Of a DNA stretch of 64,000 nt, positions 34,965-43,775 are shown in pieces. Position numbers and translations under genes: made by a program. The DNA comes from Bradyrhizobium sp. (GTDB lineage Bacteria > Pseudomonadota > Alphaproteobacteria > Rhizobiales > Xanthobacteraceae). The stretch is from positions 1 through 64,000 of the forward strand of contig NZ_DAIDJE010000009.1 of assembly GCF_027451485.1 (NCBI RefSeq). Reading direction: 5' to 3'. Position 1 is the stretch's first letter, and every line of letters begins with the position of its first letter. The notes beneath the pieces were generated by a model, which was given only the letters and a program-made list of their open reading frames with translations, did no database searches and had not been told where the DNA came from.

Positions 34965-36272
34965 TTACCGCGGCGGTTGCGCAAGTGCAGCGGCGGACGG
35001 CAAGCGCGCCCCGCGCATCTTCACCAGCAGTTCGGCCGTCGGCCAGGAGTCGGCCGGCAAGCCGAATTTGATCTGCATCGCCTTGACCGCGCTGCGGCTC
35101 TGCTGCCCCATCACGCCATCGATCTTGCCGACGTCGTAACCGGCGCGCACCAACAGCTGTTGCAGTTCGCGTAACTGGCCGAGCGGCAGTTGTGCCACGG
35201 GGGCGCTCGGCCGTTGCATCGGCGGTGCGCCGGCAATGCGGGTCGCAAGATAGGCCGCGGTCGTCGAGTAGATCAGCGAGTTATTCCATTCGGTATAGGC
35301 CGCGAAATTGGCGTAGGCGAGAAAGGCCGGGCCATTGCGGCCCATCGGCAGCAGCAGCGAAGCCGGCATCTCGTCATTCGGCAACGGCCGGCCGTCGGGA
35401 TATCTGACGCCAAGCTGCGCCCATTTCGAACGGTGCAGTCGTATGGTGAGATCGGCCTGCTCCCACGGGAAATTGGCCGGTGCCGTCACGCGAACCTCCT
35501 GTAGCCAGGGCTCGCCGCGCCGCCATTTCAGCCCGTTCGCAATGTAGTTCGCCGTCGAGCCGATCACGTCCTCGGGGCTATGCAGGAGATTGCGGTGGCC
35601 GCCATAGTCCACGGCATAGGTGAAATAATGCGTCGGCAGAAATTGCGTCTGGCCGAGCTCGCCGGCCCACGAGCCGATCATTTCATCCGGCGTGAGATCG
35701 CCGCGGTCGATGATCTTCAGCGCGGCAATGGTTTCGCCGACAAAGCGCTCGGAACGCCGGCAATCATAAGCGAGCGATACCAGCGAGCGCAGTGTCGGCA
35801 GGTTGCCCATATTGGCGCCGAAATCGCTTTCCAGGCCCCAGAACGCCGCAATCACCGCCGGAGGCACGCCGTACTCCTTTTCGGCCCGAGCGAATGCGGC
35901 GGCATAAGTTCTGATCCGCGCCTGGCCCTGCTGCATCCGATAGGGCGCGGCCATACGGCCGGCGAACTCGGTGAAGATCTGCCCGAATACGCGCTGGCCG
36001 CGGTCGCGGTTGACGATGCCCTGATCGTAGACGAGGTAAGGCGCGGCCTCGTTGATGGCGCGCTGCGAAACGCCGGCCGCCAGCGCCTGTTGCTTGAGGT
36101 CAGCCAGGAAGCGGTCGAAACTCGCCCCGTTATGACAACTAGCGGCTCGCGGAACGGCGGCGCGTGCCGGCCGGTGAAATTCCGGCGCGACAGGTTGCGC
36201 CCATGCCAGGCTCCCGAGCGCCGCGAGGCCGATTGAACCAAACAGAAGACCGAACTTCGAGTATATCCGCAT
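34965..36272 (-). CDS. Lytic murein transglycosylase, MltB type with peptidoglycan-binding domain
   Basis: This encodes 435 residues. A signal peptide (about 1-25) is followed by the MltB-like SLT_2 domain with catalytic Glu148 in FWGLESDFGANMG, then DEMIGSWAGELGQTQFLPTHY. A C-terminal PG_binding_1 domain (about 365-425) contains LRELQQLLVRAGYDVGKIDG and VMGQQSR. It cleaves the glycan strand to 1,6-anhydromuropeptides in the periplasm. There is no lipobox cysteine at the signal cleavage site, so it is probably soluble. ATG 36272 is chosen as it begins a normal signal peptide. Confidence 0.92.
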   Translation of the reverse strand: MRIYSKFGLLFGSIGLAALGSLAWAQPVAPEFHRPARAAVPRAASCHNGASFDRFLADLKQQALAAGVSQRAINEAAPYLVYDQGIVNRDRGQRVFGQIFTEFAGRMAAPYRMQQGQARIRTYAAAFARAEKEYGVPPAVIAAFWGLESDFGANMGNLPTLRSLVSLAYDCRRSERFVGETIAALKIIDRGDLTPDEMIGSWAGELGQTQFLPTHYFTYAVDYGGHRNLLHSPEDVIGSTANYIANGLKWRRGEPWLQEVRVTAPANFPWEQADLTIRLHRSKWAQLGVRYPDGRPLPNDEMPASLLLPMGRNGPAFLAYANFAAYTEWNNSLIYSTTAAYLATRIAGAPPMQRPSAPVAQLPLGQLRELQQLLVRAGYDVGKIDGVMGQQSRSAVKAMQIKFGLPADSWPTAELLVKMRGARLPSAAALAQPPR

Positions 36273-36586
36273 GCCGCTACCGGTTGGATGTCGCTGTCTA
36301 TTGATCTCCAGTAGCACCGTTATCACCCCTGCCGCCCCATCGGCTTGAGATTATTTTAGGGGCATGAGGCGAACAGGCGAGATCTATCGTGGCGAGCCCG
36401 GTATAGCCGCGACGGAGCGAGCGAGCTGGTCAACGGCTGCAGCCTCACGCGCAGCAGCGAACGGGCCGACGGTGATGCGCCTGCGACGACTAGCGCCGAC
36501 ATGAACCCATGTTTCGGTCGAAGACGGATGATCCGTTCTGATATGTCCCTGAATCTGTGGTTACCCTTAACAACTCGCGCCGCTGC
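36273..36586. other. Intergenic region with a possible gene remnant
   Basis: No complete gene is seen in these 314 bases. The minus strand carries a SPOR-like fragment without a start (36384-36560), annotated separately. Confidence 0.5.
36384..36560 (-). pseudogene. Possible remnant of a SPOR-domain gene
   Basis: A 58-codon open stretch without ATG, GTG or TTG start encodes ETWVHVGAS then RRRRITVGPFAAAREAAAV and DQLARS, and ends at TAG. The R-I-x-V-G-P-F-A-x-x-x-E-A pattern resembles the C-terminal half of a SPOR (peptidoglycan-binding) domain. A stop codon lies immediately upstream in frame. It could be a decayed 3' end of a gene or chance. Confidence 0.3.
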
Positions 36587-36904
36587 TTATCGGGACCAGG
36601 CGTCAATTGGCGTGCCGTAGCCGGAGCCGCAGTCATCGTGCCCATAGCGATAGGAGCCGCAAGCCGTCGTAATGCCGAGTGGACCGAGATCGACAAAGCC
36701 ACCGCGGTGCTGCCTCTCCGGGCCGGCAACTCCTGGAAACCGGCTGGTGTGCGTGCCCCGGCGGTCGTGCATTCCACCTGACGCGCCAGCGAAATGTCCG
36801 GCGTAACGACGGCTCTCGGCCTTATGGTCAAGAGCCATCCCGGGGCTCGTCAGATCTGCGGCAAGCGCCAGCGCCGTGGTGGTGGCCAGAATTTGCTTTC
36901 TCAT
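36587..36904 (-). CDS. Small secreted protein, paralogue of the Gly/His-rich protein
   Basis: This encodes 105 residues from ATG 36904, with an excellent GGAGGAG ribosome-binding site. The signal peptide MRKQILATTTALALAADLTS nearly copies that of the gene at 37123-37719 (MRRQILAGAAALALAVG), pointing to common origin. The mature part is His/Arg/Gly-rich with a hydrophilic middle, and ends CGSYRYGHDDCGSGYGTP, an echo of the tyrosine/cysteine-rich C-terminus of the neighbour. The glycine-repeat region is missing. It is predicted to be periplasmic or extracellular, with function unknown. Confidence 0.65.
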   Translation of the reverse strand: MRKQILATTTALALAADLTSPGMALDHKAESRRYAGHFAGASGGMHDRRGTHTSRFPGVAGPERQHRGGFVDLGPLGITTACGSYRYGHDDCGSGYGTPIDAWSR

Positions 36905-37060
36905 CGCATCTCCTCCGTCCCGGTCAGGACAATTCCCGCGGTTCCTGCACCAATTTGGATGCGGCGAATTGAAGTGGGTGTTCGGAGGGGCACGTGCAAT
37001 GCCGGCTGGCAGCAAGCTACGTACGTTCTGTCTGGGGACGGTGGGCCGCCACCATAAATC

Positions 37061-37093
37061 CAAGATCCGCCTGGGTTCTCCGGGCGGATCTTG
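37061..37093 (-). terminator. Hairpin after the Gly/His-rich gene
   Basis: CAAGATCCGCC (37061-37071) and GGCGGATCTTG (37083-37093) form a perfect 11-bp stem with an 11-nt loop, 30 bp beyond the stop at 37123. A clear T-run is missing, so it may be a terminator or a 3'-end stabiliser. Confidence 0.55.
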
Positions 37094-37122
37094 AGGCGCT
37101 TTCTAAGTTGCGGAGCGGGCGC

Positions 37123-37719
37123 TTACCACGGATTGAGGGGCACGCCGTAATAGCCGTAACCCGGTCCGCAGTAACCGTAGCCGTAGCCGTAATATGGGTC
37201 ACAATAGCCGGTGACCGCATCTGCTATTCCAAGCCCGACACTGACCAATCCTACGTCGGCAGCATAAGCATCATATGGATAGCCGTAATCGTATCCGACA
37301 TCATATCCGACGCCGTAGGGATAACCCCATCCGCCGCCCCAGCCCCAGCCGCCGTAACCGCCCCAGCCGCCGTAACCGCGTGCGAACCGCCTGCCGCCCC
37401 AACCGCCATGGCGCCAGCCGCCGTAGCCGCGCATGCCAGCGTAGCGGGCGCCGCCAAAGCCGCCACGGGCCATGCCGCCATGGAAGCCGCCGCGGGCCAT
37501 GCCCATGCCGCCGCCGTGGAAGCCCATGCCACCACCATGGAAGCCCATGCCGCCGCCATGGAAGCCCATGCCGCCGCCATGGAAGCCACCGCCACCGTGA
37601 AAACCACCGCCTCCGCCGTGGAAGCCGCCGCCGCCACCATGACCAAAGGCCATTGCGCTGGTCGACATTCCGACTGCGAGAGCGAGCGCAGCCGCGCCCG
37701 CGAGAATCTGCCTTCTCAT
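37123..37719 (-). CDS. Secreted Gly/His/Tyr-rich low-complexity protein
   Basis: This encodes 198 residues with a signal peptide (1-24, ending TSAMA). The mature chain begins with FGHGGGGGFHGGGGGF and four tandem FHGGGMG units, then Arg/Gly-rich and Trp/Gly-rich segments (GYGGWRHGGWGGRRF), and a Tyr/Gly-rich tail with two Cys (GYCDPYYGYGYGYCGPG). GTAGGAGTTC precedes ATG 37719. Such sequences occur in secreted matrix- or surface-type proteins and may bind metals through the histidines. A likely paralogue lies just downstream. Function unknown. Confidence 0.8.
   Translation of the reverse strand: MRRQILAGAAALALAVGMSTSAMAFGHGGGGGFHGGGGGFHGGGGFHGGGMGFHGGGMGFHGGGMGFHGGGMGMARGGFHGGMARGGFGGARYAGMRGYGGWRHGGWGGRRFARGYGGWGGYGGWGWGGGWGYPYGVGYDVGYDYGYPYDAYAADVGLVSVGLGIADAVTGYCDPYYGYGYGYCGPGYGYYGVPLNPW
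37502..37585. repeat. Four tandem 21-bp coding repeats
   Basis: Four consecutive 21-bp units (37502, 37523, 37544 and 37565) encode the heptapeptide FHGGGMG on the minus strand. Units 3 and 4 are identical; unit 1 differs from them at one base and unit 2 at two. Recent expansion by slippage is likely. Confidence 0.9.
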
Positions 37720-37880
37720 ATAGAACTCCTACCTTTATGGGCTCGTATGGTGCGGTAACGAACGCGAGCCCCCGGAGTTGCGGAAAACAGTTTCCTCGCG
37801 GCTTAAAAAAAAATTAGGAGTCCGCAGCAACCTCCCAGAAATTAGCCTTTAGTAGAATGAACGAGCGTTCGCACCGGAAA

Positions 37881-39107
37881 TCATGAAGGCTGCGGCTCCG
37901 CTTCCGACTCGATCGGCGGCAGCGGCTCCCCGTGGAGCTTTGCCTCAAAGCTACGCAGGCGCTTATAGATCGAGAGCAGGTCGACGATCGTGCTCCAGGA
38001 GTTGACAAGGTACTGGAACGAACTCCTGACCTCCGAGAATGCACCCAGAATCTGTTGCATGATGCCTAACGTGATTGCTCCCGCAACAAGTGTCGGCACG
38101 AGCAGGACGTAGGCGAAGATCGCATCGGTCTGAATGTAAAGATAGCGTCCCACGTTGAAGTACATGTAGTTCAGATAGAGCCAGAAATAATTCCGGCGAA
38201 CATAGGAAAACAGCATAGCCAGGGTCGGCGGGTCGGCGCGCTCGGCGCTGTCCTCGCCAAGGACGAGCTCCTTGCGGTAGGCCGCCTCGACCCTTTGATT
38301 GTGAAACTCGATTCCAGGCAAACGAATTCCGACCAGCGCCAGAAGGCCGGTGCCGAACACCGACCAAAGCACCGCCGCGACGACAAGCGGGTAGGGAATC
38401 GCGCCGACCAGGGGAAGTTCAGTGACATCCTTTGACAGGAGTAACAGCACCGGAAGGAATGCGATCAGCGTCAACACCGCGTTGACCAGGTTGCCCCCGA
38501 GGTTTTCCAGGATGGTCGCAAACCGCATGGTATCTTCTTGCACCCGCTGCGAGGCGCCTTCGATTGTGCGCAAGCGGGGCCAATTCGCGACGTAGAAGTC
38601 GTTCATCGCAGTGCGCCAGCGGAAAACAAAGTGGCTCACGAAAAACCGCGTCAGCACGACGACCAAAATGAAGACCGTAGCGATGCTGAAGAAAGTCAGG
38701 ATATAGCCGTAAAATTCCGCGTCCGTGACCATTCCTTTTGTCGAAGGCGTAAGCGCCTTTTGGATGAGGTTATAGAAGGGCCCGCGCCAGTCGTTGATGG
38801 CCACACTCACTTGGACCTGGAAATAGGAGGTGAACAGGATCAGCGCCGAGCCAAGGATCGACCATGCCGACCACGGATGCGGCGACAGCACCATCCAGAA
38901 ACCGGCGAAGATTGCGACGCTGATCGCAAAATAGAGGTCGAACCACAATTCCGGCGCCGACCAGAACCGCGCCACGCCGATGATTTCGGGTTCCTTCGCT
39001 GGTACCACATGGCCTGCATACCCGTACCAAAGGGCCATCGACAGCACGATCCAAACGAGCGCTGACCAGAAGAACAGCTTCGGGCGAGGGAAGAACGAAA
39101 CGAACAT
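37881..39107 (-). CDS. sbmA: SbmA/BacA family peptide transporter
   Basis: This encodes a 408-residue inner-membrane protein with seven to eight helices and no ATPase domain, the length of Escherichia coli SbmA. The N-terminus [20 protein letters not shown] matches SbmA's M-F-x-S-F-F-P-x-P start, which fixes ATG 39107. Other matches are [49 protein letters not shown] and [20 protein letters not shown]. SbmA/BacA imports proline-rich and nodule-type antimicrobial peptides using the proton gradient, and BacA is needed for bacteroid survival in some rhizobia. It may be the BacA equivalent or a second SbmA-like copy. Confidence 0.93.
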   Translation of the reverse strand: MFVSFFPRPKLFFWSALVWIVLSMALWYGYAGHVVPAKEPEIIGVARFWSAPELWFDLYFAISVAIFAGFWMVLSPHPWSAWSILGSALILFTSYFQVQVSVAINDWRGPFYNLIQKALTPSTKGMVTDAEFYGYILTFFSIATVFILVVVLTRFFVSHFVFRWRTAMNDFYVANWPRLRTIEGASQRVQEDTMRFATILENLGGNLVNAVLTLIAFLPVLLLLSKDVTELPLVGAIPYPLVVAAVLWSVFGTGLLALVGIRLPGIEFHNQRVEAAYRKELVLGEDSAERADPPTLAMLFSYVRRNYFWLYLNYMYFNVGRYLYIQTDAIFAYVLLVPTLVAGAITLGIMQQILGAFSEVRSSFQYLVNSWSTIVDLLSIYKRLRSFEAKLHGEPLPPIESEAEPQPS

Positions 39108-39230
39108 GTCGGGATATCCACTTTCGGGGGCGGGGAGGTGGAGAAGGCTCAACGCACCATAACGGTTCCGGCGGATTAGCCAACCGCTGCCGCCAAGCTT
39201 CCGCCCTCCGCACGCGATTGTTAGGGCTGC

Positions 39231-40676
39231 TCACAATTCGCGGGCATTGGAAAAGACGAACGACGACATTCGCCGCGTATTTTCATCCAGGATCAGCGTG
39301 CGGGTGATCGGCGGTTCTGCGCGCTGGCTGCAATTCTCGCGTTCGCACAGCCGGCAGTTGACCCCGATCGGCGTGCCTTCCGACGTGTCGAGATTGAGGC
39401 CGCTCGCATAGACGAGCTTCGAGGCATGGCGGATTTCGCACCCCAGTCCGATCGCAAAGCGCGGCTGCGGCTGCGCGTGCGGCGCCGCAGGTCTGCGGAC
39501 CACCTGCGCGATCGAGAAATATCGCGTGCCATCGGGCAACTCGATCACCTGGCTCAGCAGGCGGTCTGGTGTGTCGAAGGTGGAATGCACGTTCCATAGC
39601 GGACAGGTGCCGCCGAATTTCGAGAACGGGAACGTGCCGGAGGAAAAGCGCTTCGACACGTTGCCGGCATTGTCGACCCGCAGCATGAAGAAAGGAACGC
39701 CCCGCGCATTGGGGCGCTGCAAGGTGGTCAGGCGATGACAGACCTGCTCGAAGCCGGCGTTGAACCGCTGCGACAGGATGTTGAGATCGTAGGCAAGCGC
39801 ATCGGCTGCGGTTTGAAACGGCTGGTACGGCATCATTACCGCGGCAGCGAAGTAATTGGCGAGTGTGATCCGATAAAGCCTCCGTGGCGCGTCATCCAGC
39901 GGCCCGGCGCGGCCGATGATTGTCTCGATCGTGCTGGCGCATTCGGCAAGTCCGGTTTGGAAAGCGAGCTGGAAGGCGCGGCCGGGGCCATCGACAAGTT
40001 CCGAAATCAGAAGTTGCCGGCGGTGACGGTCAAAGCGGCGGAGCGTTTCGCGCATGACATCGACCGGCATGATGCGCGTGAGGATCGAGTGTTTTTCACG
40101 CAGGCGGCCCGACAGCGCGGCAAACAAATCCTCCGCAGGTACGTTGATTTCGTCGCGCAGATTTTCCGCGGCCGTTTCGAGTTCGGGAAAATAGTTGCGG
40201 TTGGTCTCTATCAGATCGCGCACGCGCTCGATCGGATTCGCCTCGAAACGCGTACCCTCGTCGCGGTCGGCCATCTGCGCTGCCGCCATGGTCTCGCCGC
40301 GGCGGGCTTCGGTGTAGGCGGCGTAAAGGCGTTGCAGCGCGTGCGTAACGCCAGGACAAAGTTCGGCTAGATCGCGCAATTCCTGCTTCGGCAGATCGAT
40401 CTGCCGGAACAGCGGGTCGGAGAAGATCTCGTTCAGTTCGGCGAAAAAACGGTCTTCGTCGGCGGTCGCGAGATCGCGCAGGTCAAGATCGTAAGCCTCC
40501 GCCAGGCGGAGCAGGATCTGCGCGGTCACCGGGCGCTGATTGCGCTCGATCAGATTGATGTAGCTCGGCGAGATGCCGAGACCTTCGGCGATCTGGGTCT
40601 GCGACAGGCCCAACTGCTGGCGGATGCGACGAAAGCGGGGGCCGACAAACAATTTCTTTCCGGAATCCGCTGGCAT
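39231..40676 (-). CDS. ramB: XRE-family short-chain acyl regulator, RamB-like (DUF2083)
   Basis: This encodes 481 residues. An XRE helix-turn-helix (about 10-65) contains RRIRQQLGLSQTQIAEGLGI then SPSYINLIERNQRPV. An IrrE/ImmA-like central region (about 180-310) follows, and the C-terminal DUF2083 has the clustered cysteines C-R-L-C-E-R-E-N-C. Members regulate acetate, propionate and glyoxylate-cycle genes, and RamB acts on isocitrate lyase in Corynebacterium and Paracoccus. Being divergent from aceA (215 bp apart), this gene is very likely its regulator. AGGACAG precedes ATG 40676. Confidence 0.85.
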   Translation of the reverse strand: MPADSGKKLFVGPRFRRIRQQLGLSQTQIAEGLGISPSYINLIERNQRPVTAQILLRLAEAYDLDLRDLATADEDRFFAELNEIFSDPLFRQIDLPKQELRDLAELCPGVTHALQRLYAAYTEARRGETMAAAQMADRDEGTRFEANPIERVRDLIETNRNYFPELETAAENLRDEINVPAEDLFAALSGRLREKHSILTRIMPVDVMRETLRRFDRHRRQLLISELVDGPGRAFQLAFQTGLAECASTIETIIGRAGPLDDAPRRLYRITLANYFAAAVMMPYQPFQTAADALAYDLNILSQRFNAGFEQVCHRLTTLQRPNARGVPFFMLRVDNAGNVSKRFSSGTFPFSKFGGTCPLWNVHSTFDTPDRLLSQVIELPDGTRYFSIAQVVRRPAAPHAQPQPRFAIGLGCEIRHASKLVYASGLNLDTSEGTPIGVNCRLCERENCSQRAEPPITRTLILDENTRRMSSFVFSNAREL

Positions 40677-40693
40677 GGCGCTGTCCTGATCTC

Positions 40694-40712
40694 GGCCTGT
40701 GGGAGACAGGCC
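40694..40712. promoter_or_regulatory. Inverted repeat upstream of the RamB-like gene
   Basis: GGCCTGT (40694-40700) and ACAGGCC (40706-40712) are perfect 7-bp arms around GGGAG, 18 bp upstream of the regulator start. It may be an operator for autoregulation or a leader hairpin beside the ribosome-binding site. Confidence 0.4.
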
Positions 40713-40743
40713 TGTGACAAATAATTACAAAATAACTTATATT

Positions 40744-40755
40744 ACATGTGCATGT
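40744..40755. promoter_or_regulatory. ACATGTGCATGT inverted repeat between ramB and aceA
   Basis: Two perfect 5-bp arms around TG lie in the AT-rich middle of the divergent promoter region, where TTACA and TGACA words also recur. It is a candidate binding site. I did not find a perfect TTTGCAAA, the site reported for related regulators. Confidence 0.35.
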
Positions 40756-40891
40756 GTTACAAGGCATCACCAATCAATATCTGCCGCTATTTACCAAATT
40801 CTGAGTCTCGCGTTTATCTTACGGCACTCATTTTGCGCTGCGGTGTCAAAGATGTTGACCATAGCGGCGCTGCTTCGAAAGGATTGCGAGC

Positions 40892-42529
40892 ATGAATTAC
40901 CAGCCTCGGGGAATCGGCACTCAGGCCCTCCAGGGTCCAGCTTCGTATCAGAGCGAGATCGAGGCGGCCCGGGCGCTTCTCGAGACCAAGCCGACCTGGA
41001 ACGGGGTAACCGCCGAGGCGGTGGCGCGCATGCGCCTGCAGAACCGCTTCAAGACCGGCCTCGACATCGCCCGTTACACTGCGGCGCTGATGCGGGCCGA
41101 CATGGCCGCCTATGATGGCGACCCCACCAAGTACACCCAGTCGCTGGGCTGCTGGCACGGTTTCATCGCGCAGCAGAAGCTGATCTCGGTGAAGAAGCAC
41201 TTCGGCACGACCGATCGCCGCTACCTGTATCTGTCGGGCTGGATGATCGCAGCGCTCCGCTCCGAATTCGGACCGCTGCCTGACCAGTCAATGCACGAGA
41301 AGACGTCGGTGCCGGCCCTGATTGAGGAACTCTATACCTTCCTGCGTCAGGCCGACGCGCGCGAGCTGAACGATATCTTTCGAGCGCTCGATGCTGCGCG
41401 CAATCAAGGCGATAAGGCGAAGGAGAAGGCGCTGATCGAAAAGATCGACAATTTCCAGACCCATGTCGTCCCCGTCATCGCCGACATCGATGCCGGCTTC
41501 GGCAATGCGGAAGCAACCTATCTGCTGGCCAAGAAGATGATCGAAGCGGGCGCCTGCGCTCTCCAGATCGAAAATCAGGTCTCCGACGAAAAGCAGTGCG
41601 GACATCAGGACGGCAAGGTGACCGTGCCGCACGAGGTCTTCCTTGCCAAGATTCGCGCCTGTCGTCACGCCTTCCTCGAACTGGGCGTTGAAGACGGCGT
41701 CATCGTGACCCGCACCGATTCGCTCGGGGCCGGTCTCACCCAGCAGATCGCCGTGAGCCACAAGCCCGGCGATATCGGCGACCAATACAACAGCTTCTTG
41801 GATTGCGAGGAAGTCACGGCCGAAAATTTCCGGAACGGCGATGTCATCATCAACCGTCACGGCAAGATGATGCGTCCGAAGCGGTTGCCCAGCAATCTCT
41901 ATCAGTTCCGCCCGGGCACCGGCGAAGATCGCTGCGTGCTGGACTGCATTACCTCGCTGCAGAACGGCGCCGATCTTTTGTGGATCGAAACCGAGAAGCC
42001 GCATATCGAGCAGATCGCCAAGATGGTCGATCGGATCCGCAAGATAGTCCCGAATGCGAAGCTGGCCTACAACAACTCGCCGTCCTTCAACTGGACGCTG
42101 AATTTCCGCTGGCAGGTGTACGATGCAATGAAGGAGGCCGGCAAGGACGTCAGCAAGTACAATCGGGCCGAATTGATGAAGGCGGAATACGACGACACGC
42201 CGCTGGCGAAGGAAGCCGACGAGCGTATCCGCACCTTCCAGGCCGATTCAGCGAAGCGCGCCGGCATCTTCCACCATCTGATCACGTTGCCGACCTATCA
42301 CACGGCAGCGCTCTCGACTGACAATCTGGCGAGGGAATACTTCGGCGAGCAAGGCATGCTCGGCTATGTGAAGAACGTCCAGCGCGCCGAGATCCGTCAG
42401 GGCATCGCCTGCGTGAAGCATCAGAACATGGCTGGCTCCGACATCGGCGACGATCACAAGGAGTATTTCGCCGGCGAAGCCGCCCTGAAGGCGGGTGGTG
42501 TCCACAACACGATGAACCAGTTCGGCTAA
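40892..42529 (+). CDS. aceA: Isocitrate lyase
   Basis: This encodes 545 residues of the long isocitrate lyase type, which splits isocitrate into glyoxylate and succinate in the glyoxylate bypass. The active-site loop is DEKQCGHQDGKV with Cys236; Gln replaces the first Lys of the common K-K-C-G-H motif, as in other long-form enzymes. The core also shows VIADIDAGFGNAEATYLLAK and NNSPSFNWTLNF. AAAGGA precedes ATG 40892. A RamB-like regulator is divergent, and no malate synthase gene lies in the window. Confidence 0.96.
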   Translation: MNYQPRGIGTQALQGPASYQSEIEAARALLETKPTWNGVTAEAVARMRLQNRFKTGLDIARYTAALMRADMAAYDGDPTKYTQSLGCWHGFIAQQKLISVKKHFGTTDRRYLYLSGWMIAALRSEFGPLPDQSMHEKTSVPALIEELYTFLRQADARELNDIFRALDAARNQGDKAKEKALIEKIDNFQTHVVPVIADIDAGFGNAEATYLLAKKMIEAGACALQIENQVSDEKQCGHQDGKVTVPHEVFLAKIRACRHAFLELGVEDGVIVTRTDSLGAGLTQQIAVSHKPGDIGDQYNSFLDCEEVTAENFRNGDVIINRHGKMMRPKRLPSNLYQFRPGTGEDRCVLDCITSLQNGADLLWIETEKPHIEQIAKMVDRIRKIVPNAKLAYNNSPSFNWTLNFRWQVYDAMKEAGKDVSKYNRAELMKAEYDDTPLAKEADERIRTFQADSAKRAGIFHHLITLPTYHTAALSTDNLAREYFGEQGMLGYVKNVQRAEIRQGIACVKHQNMAGSDIGDDHKEYFAGEAALKAGGVHNTMNQFG

Positions 42530-42599
42530 CGGCGAAGTTGATCCGTCTGGAGACTTGTCGAGTTCCAGATTTATCGCGCGACAGCACAGGAGACTGACA

Positions 42600-42809
42600 A
42601 TGAGCACAGGTAGCAATTTCTGGGTGATCGGCGGGGAGTTCGGCTCGATGAACTTCCACAAGCTCGTGGAAGGTTCGGCCCAGGTGAAGGGTCCGTTCAA
42701 GACTCGCGCCGAAGCGGAAAGCTGCTGGCGCGAAGTTTCGGAGGAGCATCGCCACAAGGCCGGCGTTCGCTTTTCCATCGTCGAAGAGCCTTCCCGCGTG
42801 ATGGCCTGA
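42600..42809 (+). CDS. DUF4170 family small protein
   Basis: This encodes 69 residues from ATG 42600 with AGGAG upstream. The sequence runs NFWVIGGEFGSMNFHKLVEG, then GPFKTRAEAESCWREVSEEH and an R-F-S-I-V-E-E-P tail, which is the DUF4170 pattern of small alphaproteobacterial proteins with an SPOR-like alternation. It lies 70 bp after aceA on the same strand and may be cotranscribed. Function unknown. Confidence 0.85.
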   Translation: MSTGSNFWVIGGEFGSMNFHKLVEGSAQVKGPFKTRAEAESCWREVSEEHRHKAGVRFSIVEEPSRVMA

Positions 42810-42840
42810 TCCCCCAATAGAAGGCGTCCAAGGGCGGTCG

Positions 42841-42874
42841 CGGCCTCTTCGTCCCTTTGAGGGGCGGGAGGCCG
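42841..42874 (+). terminator. Terminator-like hairpin after the DUF4170 gene
   Basis: CGGCCTC (42841-42847) pairs with GAGGCCG (42868-42874), enclosing a smaller CCCT/AGGG stem. The TTCGCTTT that follows is the insertion target of the IS at 42885; before insertion the sequence would have read TTCGCTTTTGG, giving a modest T-run. The element has therefore landed at the 3' edge of a likely terminator. Confidence 0.5.
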
Positions 42875-42876
42875 TG

Positions 42877-42884
42877 TTCGCTTT
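42877..42884 (+). repeat. Target-site duplication, left copy
   Basis: TTCGCTTT abuts the left end of the IS and is repeated exactly at 44746-44753. Eight bases is the usual duplication of IS1595-family elements. Confidence 0.9.
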
Positions 42885-42909
42885 GGCGATTATACCCAAC
42901 TTGACAGAA
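42885..42909 (+). repeat. IS left terminal inverted repeat
   Basis: It begins GGCGATTATACCC and ends CTTGACAGAA; 22 of 25 bases match the inverted right end. Confidence 0.9.
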
Positions 42910-42956
42910 GTAGATCAAAGTCGCTACGGTGGCTGAGACAGAGCGGCTTTCTCGCT

Positions 42957-43775
42957 TTATGTGGCTTCGTTGCCTTCGCTGTCGGGCTTGAACAGTCCAA
43001 GGGGGTACCCTTGTCCATTGCAGCGGAATCGAAACTGCGTCAGGTGTCTATCACCGAAAACATCAAGGTAGTCGATCTCGCCGTAAACATAGATCGCCGT
43101 GTGATTTTGAAGGATGGCGTTTTCCTCGAATGCCGTCAGATCGCGTTCGAAAGTTGGAAACATCACATTTGCAGTCCCAGCGCCGGGAGGCAAAATTCCT
43201 TTTGTTGGGTTTTCCAAACAATGAAGGGGCAGTTGGGTAACAAGTGGAAGTTCTCGAATCTCAATCTTAGCCCACTGGAGAGCGTCGCTGGCTGGAGTTT
43301 GCCCGTTGTTTTTAACGTCAACGCATACGGCGAAGCCTTCTTTTTTATTCAAGTTACCAGGATCCTTGGTTCTGATAACTCCCGCGACCGTTACGTAAGC
43401 GCGCAACTGCCGCTTAGCGGTATCACGCGCCAGTTCCACAGATGCGGAGGTAGCATCGGCGGCACGCTCAGCGGCTATACCGGCCTTTTTGGCGTCGTCA
43501 GCGGCGAAGCGGATCAGTCGCAACTGCCAATAGAACAATCCAATCTGGGCACCTCCTACAATAACCAGCCAAAGCGTGAAAAAACCGGCCGCATCATGCG
43601 TAACCCAATCCCAAAATCCGCCTTCTGGTGGTTGTTGGCCATTTTCTTTTGCAGCATTGGTGGGGGATTGATGCTCGGGTGGAGAGCTGCGCGATGAGGC
43701 GAACAACATTCCCACTGCGAAGACCGCGACTGCCAGAAACACACCAAGAAAAAGCTCTGGCACCCGAAATTTCAT
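42957..43775 (-). CDS. IS passenger gene: two-helix membrane protein with coiled coil
   Basis: This encodes 272 residues. Helix 1 is at about 8-26 (LFLGVFLAVAVFAVGMLFA) and helix 2 at about 65-87 (GFFTLWLVIVGGAQIGLFYW). An alanine-rich coiled coil (about 92-125, AADDAKKAGIAAERAADATS) follows, then a beta-rich soluble domain of about 140 residues. Similar two-helix proteins of unknown function are common in proteobacterial accessory DNA. Its start overlaps the transposase stop (ATGA), so translation is coupled. It is not needed for ordinary IS transposition and counts as a passenger; effects on the host are unknown. Confidence 0.75.
   Translation of the reverse strand: MKFRVPELFLGVFLAVAVFAVGMLFASSRSSPPEHQSPTNAAKENGQQPPEGGFWDWVTHDAAGFFTLWLVIVGGAQIGLFYWQLRLIRFAADDAKKAGIAAERAADATSASVELARDTAKRQLRAYVTVAGVIRTKDPGNLNKKEGFAVCVDVKNNGQTPASDALQWAKIEIRELPLVTQLPLHCLENPTKGILPPGAGTANVMFPTFERDLTAFEENAILQNHTAIYVYGEIDYLDVFGDRHLTQFRFRCNGQGYPLGLFKPDSEGNEAT

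Noticed and set aside
37502..37585. Regular 21-bp repeats as a possible CRISPR array
   Set aside because: The units are contiguous without spacers, in frame, and encode FHGGGMG inside a secreted protein.
41591..41602. Lys to Gln change in the isocitrate lyase K-K-C-G-H motif as an inactivating change
   Set aside because: Long-form isocitrate lyases commonly carry K-Q-C-G-H; the cysteine and the rest of the site are intact.
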